NCBI RefSeq assembly: GCF_022846435.1
Contig: NZ_AP025627.1
Span: 840,001-904,000, forward strand
Origin: Parageobacillus sp. KH3-4
Lineage (GTDB): Bacteria > Bacillota > Bacilli > Bacillales > Anoxybacillaceae
Direction of reading: 5' to 3'
Length of the DNA stretch: 64,000 nt
In this document: positions 38,712-47,910 of the stretch, piece after piece
Position numbering within the stretch: the first letter of the stretch is position 1
How the letters are laid out: each line of letters begins with the position of its first letter
Translations under genes and position numbers: made by a program
Notes under the pieces: generated by a model
What the model was told of the DNA's origin: nothing
Database searches by the model: none
Seen by the model: the letters and a program-made list of their open reading frames with translations, nothing else

Positions 38712-40046
38712 GTGCATATTGTTGTTGTTGGCGTAAACTACAAAACGACCCCTGTTGAAATCCGTGAAAAACTTGCGTTTAGTGAGTCGGAATTGGTCGA
38801 TGCGATGAAACAATTGCAGCAGCAAAAAAGCGTTTTGGAAAATGTGATTGTTTCTACGTGCAATCGTACCGAAGTTTACGCGGTCGTTGATCAGCTGCAT
38901 ACCGGTCGTTATTATATAAAATCATTTTTAGCGAATTGGTTTCACATGGATGCCGATGCGCTTACGCCGTATTTAAACATATTGGAAAACGAAGCGGCGG
39001 TGGAACATTTATTCCGTGTTGCTTCCGGTTTGGATTCCATGATTTTAGGGGAAACGCAAATTTTAGGGCAAGTCAAATCAAGCTATCTTCTTGCCCAAAA
39101 AGAGGGAACAATTGGCACGATATTTAATCAGCTATTTAAGCAGGCAGTCACATTCGCAAAGCGCGCCCATTCCGAAACAGAAATCGGTGCGAACGCGGTG
39201 TCGGTAAGCTACGCGGCGGTCGAGCTTGCCAAAAAGATTTTTGGCGATTTATCTTCGAAACACGTTTTAATTATCGGCGCTGGGAAAATGGGAGAATTAG
39301 CCGTGCAAAATTTATATGGCAGTGGCGTAAAAACAGTAACGGTCGTCAACCGAACACTCGGAAAAGCAGAGAAGCTGGCGAAAAAGTTTTCTGGAACGGC
39401 AAGATCGCTTTGCGAACTGTCTTGTGCGCTTTTAGAAGCGGACATTGTCATTAGCTCTACTGGGGCAAAAGATTATATTATCACGAAGGAAATGATGGTT
39501 CATGTCGAGAAAATGCGGAAAGGGCGTCCGCTATTTATGGTTGATATCGCTGTCCCGCGCGATTTAGATCCGGCGCTTGCCGAGCTAGAAAGCGTCTTTT
39601 TATATGATATTGACGATTTGGAAGGAATCGTGCAAGCGAATTTAGAAGAACGCAAAAAAGCAGCAGCGCAAATCGAGCGCATGATCGAAACAGAACTTGC
39701 CGCCTTCCAACAATGGCTTCATACGCTTGGCGTTGTGCCTGTTATCGCTGCGCTTCGTGAAAAAGCGCTGGCGATTCAAGCGGAGACGATGCAAAGCATT
39801 GAGCGGAAATTGCCGCATTTATCGGAACGTGACCGGAAAGTGTTGAACAAACATACAAAAAGCATCATTAATCAATTGCTGCGCGATCCGATTTTACGCG
39901 CGAAAGAGCTGGCGGCAGAGCCAAATGCCGAAGAAGCGTTGCAATTGTTTATGAAAATTTTCAATATCGAAGATGCCGTAAAAGCGCAAAAGCAAGCGAA
40001 AACAACGGATGGTCAACGCGTCGCTATGCCGTCTCTACAGTCATAA
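38712..40046 (+). CDS. hemA: Glutamyl-tRNA reductase
   Basis: 444 residues. It reduces glutamyl-tRNA to glutamate-1-semialdehyde, the first committed haem step. The catalytic Cys lies in [14 protein letters not shown] (about residue 50), [17 protein letters not shown] follows, and the NADPH domain has [15 protein letters not shown]. The end is the dimerisation domain. GTG start at 38712 with AAAGGA upstream. First gene of hemAXCDBL. Confidence 0.97.
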   Translation: MHIVVVGVNYKTTPVEIREKLAFSESELVDAMKQLQQQKSVLENVIVSTCNRTEVYAVVDQLHTGRYYIKSFLANWFHMDADALTPYLNILENEAAVEHLFRVASGLDSMILGETQILGQVKSSYLLAQKEGTIGTIFNQLFKQAVTFAKRAHSETEIGANAVSVSYAAVELAKKIFGDLSSKHVLIIGAGKMGELAVQNLYGSGVKTVTVVNRTLGKAEKLAKKFSGTARSLCELSCALLEADIVISSTGAKDYIITKEMMVHVEKMRKGRPLFMVDIAVPRDLDPALAELESVFLYDIDDLEGIVQANLEERKKAAAQIERMIETELAAFQQWLHTLGVVPVIAALREKALAIQAETMQSIERKLPHLSERDRKVLNKHTKSIINQLLRDPILRAKELAAEPNAEEALQLFMKIFNIEDAVKAQKQAKTTDGQRVAMPSLQS

Positions 40047-40062
40047 GAGAGGATTTAGGCAT

Positions 40063-40896
40063 ATGTTAGAGATAACCATGACCCGGTTATATGAGCTGTC
40101 TATTCTTTTGTACGTGTTGTCTATACTTCTATACTTTATTGATTTTCTCCAGCGTAACCGGAAGGCGAACCAAGTCGCTTTCTGGTTACTTTCTATTGTT
40201 TGGATGTTGCAAACGTTTTTTTTCTTGTTCCGTATTGCGCAGACGGGGCGTTTCCCAATTTTAACGATGTCGGAAGGTCTTTATTTTTACGCATGGTTGC
40301 TCATTACGTTGTCCCTTGTCATTAACCGGTTGCTTCGCGTTGATTTTATCGTCTTTTTTACGAACGTGCTAGCGTTTTTAATTTTAGCGATTCATACGTT
40401 CGCGCCGAACCATCATCAATCGCCGGCTGTCGCCGAAAAACTCATTTCCGAATTGTTGATGATTCATATTACAATGGCATTGTTAGCCTATGCGGCATTT
40501 TCGCTTTCGTTTATTTTTTCGGTGCTGTATATGCTTCAATACAGCTTGTTGAAACGGAAAAAATGGGGAGAGCGGTTATGGCGGATGGCTGATTTAACGA
40601 AGTTAGATTTTATGTCGTACGTTTTAAATTTAATCGGATTGCCTATGTTGTTATTAGGATTAATTCTTGGAGTGATCTGGGCATACATCAAATTGGAGCA
40701 TTTTCACTGGTATGACGTAAAAGTGTTAGGCTCGTTTATTGTGCTTGTAGTGTATAGCATCTATTTTTATAAGCGCGTCGTCCAGCAAGTGCAAGGAAAA
40801 ACGATTGCGCTATGGAATATTGGCTCGTTTTTATTTTTATTGGTAAACTTTCTCTTATTCGGTAGTTTATCGAAGTTTCATTTTTGGTATTCGTAG
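40063..40896 (+). CDS. hemX: HemX, cytochrome c assembly-like membrane protein
   Basis: 277 residues, about eight membrane helices, of the CcmC/ResC-like cytochrome c assembly family, with a His in the [15 protein letters not shown] loop. In B. subtilis HemX lowers the amount of HemA, so it tunes haem synthesis. The ATG at 40063 has AAGAGAGGA upstream. It lies 16 bp after hemA and 19 bp before hemC, the conserved place. Confidence 0.93.
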   Translation: MLEITMTRLYELSILLYVLSILLYFIDFLQRNRKANQVAFWLLSIVWMLQTFFFLFRIAQTGRFPILTMSEGLYFYAWLLITLSLVINRLLRVDFIVFFTNVLAFLILAIHTFAPNHHQSPAVAEKLISELLMIHITMALLAYAAFSLSFIFSVLYMLQYSLLKRKKWGERLWRMADLTKLDFMSYVLNLIGLPMLLLGLILGVIWAYIKLEHFHWYDVKVLGSFIVLVVYSIYFYKRVVQQVQGKTIALWNIGSFLFLLVNFLLFGSLSKFHFWYS

Positions 40897-40915
40897 CCTT
40901 AGTGGAGGATGGAAG

Positions 40916-41848
40916 ATGAGAAAAGTAATCGTTGGCTCGCGGCGCAGCAAACTTGCGCTCACCCAGACGAACTGGGTCATTGAACGGCTTCGGCAATTGG
41001 GGGCGCCGTTTGAGTTTGAAGTAAAAGAAATTGTTACGAAAGGCGATAAAATTATTGATGTAACGCTGTCAAAAGTCGGCGGCAAAGGATTGTTCGTCAA
41101 AGAGATTGAGCATGCGATGCTAAACAACGAGATTGATATGGCCGTCCATAGCATGAAAGACATGCCCGCTGTGTTGCCTGATGGCCTGATCATCGGCTGC
41201 GTGCCGCCGCGTGAGGATCATCGTGATGTATTGATTAGCAAAAACAAAGAAACGCTTGCGGACCTTCCAAGCGGAGCGGTCGTTGGGACAAGCAGTTTGC
41301 GCCGTTCCGCGCAAATATTGGCGAAGCGGCCAGATTTAACGATCAAATGGATTCGCGGCAACATCGACACGAGGATTGCGAAGCTGCAAACCGAAAATTA
41401 TGACGCCATTGTTCTTGCGGCGGCTGGATTGGTGCGCATGGGCTGGGCAAGCGATGTCATCACGGAATATTTATCGACAGACGTATGCCTTCCTGCCGTT
41501 GGACAAGGGGCGCTGGCGGTGGAATGCCGCGAAAGTGACGAAGAATTGCGGGAGTGGCTGCAAAAATTAAACGACATCGATACTGAGCGGTCTGTTTATG
41601 CGGAACGTGCATTTTTGCGGCAACTGGAAGGCGGCTGTCAAGTGCCGATTGCCGGCTATGCGCATGTCGATAATCGAAATGACATCGTATTAACCGCGCT
41701 TGTCGCCTCACCTGATGGAAAAGAGCTGTATAAAGAAACGGTAAGCGGATCAGATCCGGAAAACGTCGGAACGACCGCTGCGAAATTGTTAATAAAGCGT
41801 GGGGCGAAAGCGTTAATCGATCGCGCCAAAGAGGAGATGAATCGGTAA
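40916..41848 (+). CDS. hemC: Porphobilinogen deaminase (hydroxymethylbilane synthase)
   Basis: 310 residues. It joins four porphobilinogens on a dipyrromethane cofactor. [19 protein letters not shown] starts the protein, VHSMKDMP carries the catalytic Asp region, [12 protein letters not shown] binds substrate carboxylates, and Cys in [13 protein letters not shown] holds the cofactor. ATG 40916 follows GGAGGATGG. The stop shares bases with the hemD start (TAATG). Confidence 0.97.
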   Translation: MRKVIVGSRRSKLALTQTNWVIERLRQLGAPFEFEVKEIVTKGDKIIDVTLSKVGGKGLFVKEIEHAMLNNEIDMAVHSMKDMPAVLPDGLIIGCVPPREDHRDVLISKNKETLADLPSGAVVGTSSLRRSAQILAKRPDLTIKWIRGNIDTRIAKLQTENYDAIVLAAAGLVRMGWASDVITEYLSTDVCLPAVGQGALAVECRESDEELREWLQKLNDIDTERSVYAERAFLRQLEGGCQVPIAGYAHVDNRNDIVLTALVASPDGKELYKETVSGSDPENVGTTAAKLLIKRGAKALIDRAKEEMNR

Positions 41849-42648
41849 TGGCAAGCGGTCCGTTGTCGGGAAAAACGGTGCTTGTGACACGGGAAAAAGA
41901 ACAGGCAAAAGCGTTTTCCGAAAAGCTGCGTGAAGCCGGAGCGATCCCGATAGAAGTTCCGCTTATTGCGATTTCCCCTTCTTCCCATCGTGAAGAGATC
42001 GAGCGGTGCGCACGTCAGCTTTCTGATTATGATTGGCTCATTTTCACAAGCGCGAACGGCGTGCGTTTTTTCTTCCCGTTTGTCAAAAAGAAAGCGCTGC
42101 TTCCAAAAGTAGCGGTCGTCGGCAAAAAAACAGCGGCAGCGTTAAAAGCGCATGGCGTTTCTCCTGCCGTCGTCCCTGATGAATTTGTTGCCGAAGGCGT
42201 CATCGAGGCGCTAAAACCGCTTGTAAAGCCGCATGATCGCGTTCTTTTAGTCAAAGGAAATTTGGCAAGGACGGTATTGCGGGACGCACTAATCGACATG
42301 GGAGCAGACGTAACGGACCTTATTGTATATAAAACGTCGATGAACGAAGCGGGAAAAGAACAATTGCTATGTTTGCTCCGGGAAAAAAAACTCGATGTAA
42401 TTACGTTTACAAGCTCTTCGACCGTACAAAGCTTTATGCGGATGGTGGAAGGAGAAGATACCGCTTCATTGCTTGACGGCTGCGCAATCGCCTGCATCGG
42501 ACCGATTACGAAGGAGATGGCGGAAAAAGCGGGGCTTTCCGTGCATATTTGTCCAAACGAGTATACCATTGATGCTATGATTAAAGAGATGGAGACATAT
42601 TTTGCAAAATGTGCTGGAGGGAAAATGAATGGAAACGTTACGATTTGA
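41848..42648 (+). CDS. hemD: Uroporphyrinogen-III synthase
   Basis: 266 residues. It closes the linear tetrapyrrole with inversion of ring D. This family is weakly conserved. The evidence is [27 protein letters not shown] at the start, [36 protein letters not shown] and [15 protein letters not shown], and its place between hemC and hemB. Overlaps hemB by 20 bp. Confidence 0.95.
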   Translation: MASGPLSGKTVLVTREKEQAKAFSEKLREAGAIPIEVPLIAISPSSHREEIERCARQLSDYDWLIFTSANGVRFFFPFVKKKALLPKVAVVGKKTAAALKAHGVSPAVVPDEFVAEGVIEALKPLVKPHDRVLLVKGNLARTVLRDALIDMGADVTDLIVYKTSMNEAGKEQLLCLLREKKLDVITFTSSSTVQSFMRMVEGEDTASLLDGCAIACIGPITKEMAEKAGLSVHICPNEYTIDAMIKEMETYFAKCAGGKMNGNVTI

Positions 42649-43606
42649 TCGCCATCGCCGTTTGCGGCAGACCGCAAATTTGCGGGCGATGGTGCGGGAA
42701 ACGCATCTTCATGTAGACGATCTTATTTATCCGATCTTTGTTGTCGAAGGAAGCGGGGTAAAAAGAGAAGTGCCATCGATGCCCGGAATATACCAATTTT
42801 CGCTTGACCGTTTAAATGAAGAAATGGACGAAGTCGTCCAGCTCGGCATTAAATCGTTGATCGTCTTTGGCGTGCCAGCGGAAAAAGATGAAGTCGGCTC
42901 ACAGGCATATTGCGAGCATGGCATCGTCCAGCGGGCGATCCGCCAAATGAAAGAAAATTATCCGGATATCGTCGTCATCGCCGATACATGTTTGTGCGAA
43001 TATACGAGCCATGGGCATTGCGGCGTTGTCGAAAATGAACAAGTATTAAACGATCCATCGCTGGAATTGCTGGTGAAAACGGCTGTCAGCCAAGCGAAAG
43101 CGGGAGCGGATATTATCGCGCCTTCCAATATGATGGACGGCTTTGTCGCGGCGATCCGCCGTGGACTCGATGAAGCCGGATTTATAAACGTACCGATTAT
43201 GTCGTATGCGATTAAATATGCGTCCGCGTTTTACGGTCCGTTTCGTGACGCTGCGGATAGCGCGCCGCAATTTGGCGATCGGAAAACATATCAAATGGAT
43301 CCGGCAAACCGCCGCGAAGCGTTCCGGGAAGCAGAATCGGATGTGCGCGAAGGCGCTGACTTTTTAATGGTGAAACCAGCGCTGTCTTATTTAGATATTA
43401 TCCGCGATATCAAAAACCATTTCCATCTTCCTATCGTTGCTTATAACGTGAGCGGGGAATATTCGATGGTCAAAGCGGCAGCGCAAAACGGCTGGATTAA
43501 CGAAAAAGACATTGTCATGGAAATGCTGATTAGCATGAAACGGGCCGGCGCCGATTTGATCATGACCTATTTTGCCAAAGATGCAGCGCGTTGGTTAAAC
43601 GAGTAG
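42629..43606 (+). CDS. hemB: Delta-aminolevulinic acid dehydratase (porphobilinogen synthase)
   Basis: 325 residues. It condenses two aminolevulinates to porphobilinogen. The zinc-binding Cys triad is present ([17 protein letters not shown]), so this is the zinc type. The Schiff-base lysines are in [19 protein letters not shown] and [17 protein letters not shown] 42629 has GGAGGG upstream inside hemD. Confidence 0.97.
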   Translation: METLRFDRHRRLRQTANLRAMVRETHLHVDDLIYPIFVVEGSGVKREVPSMPGIYQFSLDRLNEEMDEVVQLGIKSLIVFGVPAEKDEVGSQAYCEHGIVQRAIRQMKENYPDIVVIADTCLCEYTSHGHCGVVENEQVLNDPSLELLVKTAVSQAKAGADIIAPSNMMDGFVAAIRRGLDEAGFINVPIMSYAIKYASAFYGPFRDAADSAPQFGDRKTYQMDPANRREAFREAESDVREGADFLMVKPALSYLDIIRDIKNHFHLPIVAYNVSGEYSMVKAAAQNGWINEKDIVMEMLISMKRAGADLIMTYFAKDAARWLNE

Positions 43607-43621
43607 AAAGGAGAGCGACAT

Positions 43622-44917
43622 ATGCGAAGCTATGAACGTTCAAAAGCTGCGTATGAAGAGGCAGTTCGCCTGTTGCCGGGCGGTGTCAACAGCCCGGTGC
43701 GCGCGTTTAAATCCGTCCATATGACGCCGATCTTTATGGCGCGCGGCAAAGGGTCAAAAATTTATGATATCGACGGCAATGAATATATCGATTATGTGTT
43801 GTCGTGGGGGCCGCTTATTTTAGGTCATGCGAATCCGCGCGTTGTCGAGGCGTTGAAAAAAGTGACGGAAAACGGCACGAGCTTTGGCGCACCGACGTTG
43901 ATCGAAAACGAGTTGGCGAAATTGGTAGTTGAGCGGGTGCCATCCATCGAAATCGTCCGCATGGTGAATTCCGGAACAGAAGCGACGATGAGTGCGCTTC
44001 GGTTAGCACGCGGCTACACGGGGCGCAATAAAATTTTGAAGTTTGAAGGATGCTATCACGGCCATGGCGACTCGCTGCTCATTAAAGCCGGTTCTGGAGT
44101 GGCGACACTTGGATTGCCGGACAGCCCTGGTGTTCCGGAAGCGTTGGCGCAGCATACGATCACGGTTCCTTACAACGATTTAGAAAGCGTCAAATACGCA
44201 TTTGAACGGTTTGGCGAAGATATCGCCGCGGTCATCGTCGAGCCGGTTGCCGGCAATATGGGCGTCGTTCCGCCAGTTCCGGGCTTTTTGCAAGGATTGA
44301 GAGACATTACGAAACAGTATGGCGCGCTCCTTATTTTCGATGAAGTGATGACGGGCTTCCGCGTTGACTACCATTGCGCGCAAGGGTATTTCGGCATTGA
44401 ACCGGATTTGACGTGCCTTGGAAAAGTCATCGGCGGCGGGCTTCCGGTCGGAGCGTACGGCGGAAAAGCGGAAATTATGGAAAAAGTCGCGCCGAGCGGT
44501 CCAATTTATCAAGCGGGAACGCTATCGGGAAACCCACTTGCTATGACGGCTGGGTATGAAACGTTAATTCAGCTGACTCCGGAAACATACGAACAATTCC
44601 GCAAAAAAGCGGATCGATTGGAAGAAGGGTTGCGCAAAGCGGCAGAAAAATACGAAATCCCGCATACGATTAACCGCGCTGGTTCGATGATCGGCTTCTT
44701 CTTTACAAACGAAAACGTGATCAACTATGAAAAAGCAAAGACGTCCAATTTGGACATGTTTGCGACATATTACCGCGAAATGGCGGAACAAGGAATTTTC
44801 CTTCCTCCGTCGCAATTTGAAGGATTATTTTTATCTACAGAACATACGGATGAAGATATTGAAAAAACAATCGCCGCGGCAGAGCGCGCGTTTGCGAAAA
44901 TTCGCGAAGGAAAGTAA
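43622..44917 (+). CDS. hemL: Glutamate-1-semialdehyde 2,1-aminomutase
   Basis: 431 residues, PLP aminotransferase fold type I. It turns glutamate-1-semialdehyde into aminolevulinate. [63 protein letters not shown] and the PLP lysine in [17 protein letters not shown] are seen. RBS AAAGGAGAG before ATG 43622. Last gene of the hem operon. Confidence 0.97.
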   Translation: MRSYERSKAAYEEAVRLLPGGVNSPVRAFKSVHMTPIFMARGKGSKIYDIDGNEYIDYVLSWGPLILGHANPRVVEALKKVTENGTSFGAPTLIENELAKLVVERVPSIEIVRMVNSGTEATMSALRLARGYTGRNKILKFEGCYHGHGDSLLIKAGSGVATLGLPDSPGVPEALAQHTITVPYNDLESVKYAFERFGEDIAAVIVEPVAGNMGVVPPVPGFLQGLRDITKQYGALLIFDEVMTGFRVDYHCAQGYFGIEPDLTCLGKVIGGGLPVGAYGGKAEIMEKVAPSGPIYQAGTLSGNPLAMTAGYETLIQLTPETYEQFRKKADRLEEGLRKAAEKYEIPHTINRAGSMIGFFFTNENVINYEKAKTSNLDMFATYYREMAEQGIFLPPSQFEGLFLSTEHTDEDIEKTIAAAERAFAKIREGK

Positions 44918-44924
44918 AAGAGAA

Positions 44925-44960
44925 CGGGCTGTCCAACTTTATGGACAGCCCGATTTTTTA
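44925..44960 (+). terminator. Terminator of the hem operon
   Basis: Perfect 11-bp stem CGGGCTGTCCA / TGGACAGCCCG, 6-nt loop, TTTTTT tail; the sigma-E -35 of spoVID begins two bases later. Confidence 0.92.
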
Positions 44961-44961
44961 T

Positions 44962-44990
44962 TCATATTGCCCATTTGTCTTTCATACAAT
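44962..44990 (+). promoter_or_regulatory. Putative sigma-E promoter of spoVID
   Basis: TCATATT (44962-44968), 14 nt, CATACAAT (44983-44990): full matches to the sigma-E patterns KMATATT and CATACAMT. Confidence 0.8.
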
Positions 44991-45042
44991 GGATAATGTC
45001 ATAGAAAAATTTGGCGGAAGGGGACGGAAGGAGGAGTTACGG

Positions 45043-46233
45043 TTGGAGCAATCGCATTTGCGTTTTTCCCTTGAGGAATCGATTTGGTTTAAAAAAGGAC
45101 AGGAAGTCGCCGAATTTCTTTCGATTTCTCTCGACCCGGTCATTTCGGTTGATGAATATGAACAGTATGTTACGATTCGCGGAGCATTAGAATTGACCGG
45201 AGAGTACCGGATGGCGGAAGAAGAAAGCGGCGAGGCTCCTTTCGACTTTACGGGCCATCGCTTTGTTCAGCACGTTTCCACGCGCGAAGACGGCATTAGC
45301 GAATTATCGCATCGTTTTCCGATCGATATTACGATCCCGAAAAACCGCATTCCACATTTAGAAGATGTGTATGTGATGGTAGAATCATTCGATTATGACT
45401 TGGACGAAAATGGAAGGTTGTTGGTGACAGCAGATATTTCCATCAGCGGGATTAGCGAAGCGCCGCTTGATGAACCTTATGAACCTTCGCTAGTAGAGGA
45501 AGAAGAACCGTTGTTTGAACCGTTTGAAGTGGTTGCGCGCAAAGAAGTGTATGAAGAAGAACAAAGAAAACACCAATTGGAAGAAGAGGAATCTTTTGTT
45601 TCTGACCACGCACTGCAGGAACAAAATGAAGAACAAGCACAAGAAGCAGCGGTTTTCCATCGCGAAGAAACAAAGCAGGAAGAAGAAAAAGTCGTGCCGC
45701 TAAATAACGATGAACAGCCGGAAGAAACTGTCGAGCGGCTAGAAAAACAGAAACAAAAAGAAGAAACAGCCGCACAGCCGGAAAAACCGGAAGAAAAAAC
45801 AGTCGCACAGCTCGAAGAAAATGTAAAAGAAAACGTAGAAGAGAATGTAGAAGAGAATGTAGAAGAAAATGAAGCGTTAGGAGTAGAAGAAGAAAACGTT
45901 GTCCCGCAACAAGATGCAAAGGTATCGATTGGGTCCATGAAAGAAAACGATGATGATGAAATGGAAGAAGAAATAGATGAAAACGAAAAACCAAAAGTAA
46001 AGAGTGAAAATACATTGTACTTAACGAAACTATTTGCGAAGAATCAAGAAGAGGAATTTACAAAAGTAAAAATTTGTATCGTTCAGCAAGGAGATTCGTT
46101 GGACAAGATCGCCGAACGGTACGATGTCACCGTCCAACAGCTATTGCGCGTCAACCAATTGGAAAACGTGGAAGAAATCCATGAAGGGCAATTGTTATAT
46201 ATACCGGCACTGGCGGGAAGCCGCTCTTCGTAG
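45043..46233 (+). CDS. spoVID: Spore coat morphogenetic protein SpoVID
   Basis: 396 residues, shorter than B. subtilis SpoVID (about 575). SpoVID drives encasement of the spore by the coat and binds SafA and SpoIVA. The N-terminal domain (about 1-140; RFSLEESIWFKKGQEVAEFLSISLDP and FPIDITIPKNRIPHLEDVYVM) is well kept. A glutamate-rich disordered linker with tandem repeats follows, then NTLYLTKLF and a C-terminal LysM domain (VKICIVQQGDSLDKIAERYDVTVQQLLRVNQL...LLYIPA) that binds peptidoglycan. The TTG start at 45043, behind GGAAGGAGGA, matches the known N-terminus. In-frame ATG 44941 lies in the terminator. Confidence 0.92.
   Translation: MEQSHLRFSLEESIWFKKGQEVAEFLSISLDPVISVDEYEQYVTIRGALELTGEYRMAEEESGEAPFDFTGHRFVQHVSTREDGISELSHRFPIDITIPKNRIPHLEDVYVMVESFDYDLDENGRLLVTADISISGISEAPLDEPYEPSLVEEEEPLFEPFEVVARKEVYEEEQRKHQLEEEESFVSDHALQEQNEEQAQEAAVFHREETKQEEEKVVPLNNDEQPEETVERLEKQKQKEETAAQPEKPEEKTVAQLEENVKENVEENVEENVEENEALGVEEENVVPQQDAKVSIGSMKENDDDEMEEEIDENEKPKVKSENTLYLTKLFAKNQEEEFTKVKICIVQQGDSLDKIAERYDVTVQQLLRVNQLENVEEIHEGQLLYIPALAGSRSS
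45817..45872 (+). repeat. 12-bp tandem repeat in spoVID coding ENV(E/K)
   Basis: Units at 45817, 45829, 45841 and 45853 (such as GAGAATGTAGAA), then a degenerate fifth. They code for repeated Glu-Asn-Val-Glu in the linker and likely vary in number between strains. Confidence 0.75.
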
Positions 46234-46265
46234 TGAGGGAAAGCATGATTCCTCACTTCTTTTTA
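46232..46265 (+). terminator. Terminator-like hairpin between spoVID and ysxE
   Basis: AGTGAGGGAA / TTCCTCACTT (one bulge) followed by CTTTTT. It may be partial, since these genes are usually co-transcribed. Confidence 0.6.
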
Positions 46266-46284
46266 TGAAGGGGGGGGAGTTTTG

Positions 46285-47316
46285 TTGAATAGAGAACGCA
46301 TGGAGATGTACGTGCCCGTTTTGCGGCAATACGGGCTTAAACCGTTCCGCGTGGATCACTATGGAAAAGTAAAAAAAGTATATACCAATGTTGGCACATT
46401 TGCTTTAAAAGAAATAACGAACGCCCAAGAAATAGCGGCCATTCAGCAATCGTATATTTTTTGCGGGCAACAATCGGTTCCGCTTTATTTGACAAGACAA
46501 GGTCTTCCATTTGCGACGCATGGACGGTATTATTATTTAATGCCGTGGGTTTCGTCCGCCGAGAAACAAGAAGCACGCAAACATGTCCGTTCTTTTTTTC
46601 GCGATCTCGCACATTTGCATCAAAAGTCGTTAAAACAATTGGACGTTAATGAGGAAGAGATCAAAAATTACTATGAGAATAAAAAAAGAGAGTGGGGAAG
46701 GCAGCGTTCCTTTTTGCAATCATATGTGGAAAAGTGTGAAAATGCGTGGTATATGTCCCCGTTTCAACTGCAATGCTGCACATATTTTCATGAAACAATG
46801 CAAGCGTACTCATTCGCGGAAACGGAAATGGAGAAATGGTATGAAACAATCAAAGAGACAAAAAAATGGAGAATCGCTTGGATTCACGGGAAAGCGCGGC
46901 TTTCGCATTATATAGTGCTGGAAAACGGACACCGTTATTTTTTTAGTTGGGAACGCGCCGGTTGGAACTTTCCGCTTTTCGATGTCATCGTGGCGCTTCG
47001 CCATCATATGCGCACATTTCCGCCGATCGGTGATGAATGGGTGGAAGGAGTTGAAGAATACGAAAAAGCATTATCTTTGTCGGAAGAAGAACGGTCCTTT
47101 TTTTTCAGCCATCTCGCGCAACCACATTTTTTGTACCACTGCGTTTATGAATACGCGACAAAACGGCAACATGAAAAAAGCGAACGGGAATATGTTTCCG
47201 AATTGCAGCGTCGTTACTTTACCATGAAAAACATTGAACATGCTATCATGCACCTTATACAGCGAAAAGTGGAAGAAGAAGCTAAAGCCACTCCAGATGA
47301 AACGCCACCGCGATAA
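46285..47316 (+). CDS. ysxE: Spore coat protein of the CotS/YsxE kinase-like family
   Basis: 343 residues with the aminoglycoside-phosphotransferase-like fold of CotS, YtaA and YsxE: VYTNVGTFALKEI and YYLMPWV in the N-lobe, IAWIHGKARLSHYIVLENGHRYFFSWERAGWNFPLFDVIVALRHH in the C-lobe. The usual HGDLxxxN loop of active kinases is altered (HGKARLSHYI), so activity is doubtful. It is a coat protein by family, directly after spoVID as in B. subtilis. The start is one of two TTG codons (46282, 46285) behind GGGGGGGAG; I chose the second for spacing. The 3' end overlaps an opposite-strand gene by 35 bp. Confidence 0.88.
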   Translation: MNRERMEMYVPVLRQYGLKPFRVDHYGKVKKVYTNVGTFALKEITNAQEIAAIQQSYIFCGQQSVPLYLTRQGLPFATHGRYYYLMPWVSSAEKQEARKHVRSFFRDLAHLHQKSLKQLDVNEEEIKNYYENKKREWGRQRSFLQSYVEKCENAWYMSPFQLQCCTYFHETMQAYSFAETEMEKWYETIKETKKWRIAWIHGKARLSHYIVLENGHRYFFSWERAGWNFPLFDVIVALRHHMRTFPPIGDEWVEGVEEYEKALSLSEEERSFFFSHLAQPHFLYHCVYEYATKRQHEKSEREYVSELQRRYFTMKNIEHAIMHLIQRKVEEEAKATPDETPPR

Positions 47317-47470
47317 GGATGAGAATCGCTAACAAAATAACGTCAAATGTCGTCGGAAAAAAAATCGTGCGGACCGCTTGAAAAATCGTAATCGGAATGA
47401 TCACTTGCGCGCAAATGGCGCGAATTTGCCGAAGCCATGGCGGCCATGAATAATAGTTAAATCGTTTCAT
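47282..47470 (-). CDS. Small membrane protein on the opposite strand, convergent with ysxE
   Basis: 62 residues: a basic, aromatic N-terminus (MKRFNYYSWPPWLRQIR) and two hydrophobic segments (about 21-37 and 42-58). The minus strand has AAAAGGGGA about 10 nt before the ATG. A good sigma-K-type promoter lies just upstream on the same strand (AC, 16 nt, CATATTTTA). I recognise no named family. I recall similar short proteins at this place in related thermophiles but cannot confirm it. It could be a late mother-cell membrane or coat protein. Confidence 0.6.
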   Translation of the reverse strand: MKRFNYYSWPPWLRQIRAICAQVIIPITIFQAVRTIFFPTTFDVILLAILILIAVAFHLEWL

Positions 47471-47501
47471 GGAGCAATTTCCCCTTTTTTGGATGTTACT
47501 A

Positions 47502-47528
47502 TAAAATATGATGGGATATCATTTTTGT
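47502..47528 (-). promoter_or_regulatory. Putative sigma-K promoter for the antisense small gene
   Basis: Read on the minus strand: AC (47528-47527), exactly 16 nt, CATATTTTA (47510-47502). This fits the sigma-K pattern AC-N16-CATAnnnTA. Confidence 0.55.
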
Positions 47529-47578
47529 CACCAAAAATAAAGGAATGGAATAAAGAAATAAAAACTTGGCAAAGATGA

Positions 47579-47611
47579 TTGACGATGAAATGAGTTTTTC
47601 GGTAGTATAAT
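47579..47611 (+). promoter_or_regulatory. Candidate sigma-A promoter of the valS leader
   Basis: TTGACG (47579-47584) with TAGTAT (47603-47608) at 18 nt, or the better TATAAT (47606-47611) at 21 nt. Confidence 0.5.
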
Positions 47612-47631
47612 AAACAGAAAAAATAGTAAAA

Positions 47632-47886
47632 AAGCGAAGACAGGGAAGAGTACAACGAATAACGCCTTCAGAGAGGGAAATCATTAGCTGCGAGATTTCC
47701 TAGGACGGTTATCGTTGGAAGGTCGCCCTCGAGCTGCTTCTTTGAACGGCGTGTGCCTAGTAGAGGAAGCCGGCGATATGCCGTTATCGCAATGAAGCGC
47801 TTAAGCAAGCTTGCTTTGCTTAAGAAAAAAGGTGGTACCGCGAAAGAGTCTCCTTTCGTCCTTTTTCGGATGAAGGGAGTTTTTTA
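47632..47886 (+). ncRNA. T-box leader, valine-specific (valS)
   Basis: The 440-base gap between the small gene and valS holds the promoter and this riboswitch. The specifier segment GGAAGGTCGCCC places Val codon GTC at 47722-47724. The T-box sequence AAGGTGGTACCGCG lies at 47830-47842 or so. The terminator CTCCTTTCGTCC / GGATGAAGGGAG with T-run follows at 47850-47885. Uncharged tRNA-Val should favour antitermination. Confidence 0.95.
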
Positions 47887-47910
47887 TTTAGCAAGAAGGA
47901 GGGAAAACAA

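Noticed and set aside
42027-42677. Minus-strand 216-codon open frame
   Set aside because: Mirror of hemD, which has motifs and operon context.
45452-46015. Minus-strand 187-codon leucine/phenylalanine-rich open frame
   Set aside because: Mirror of the Glu-rich linker of SpoVID; low complexity only.
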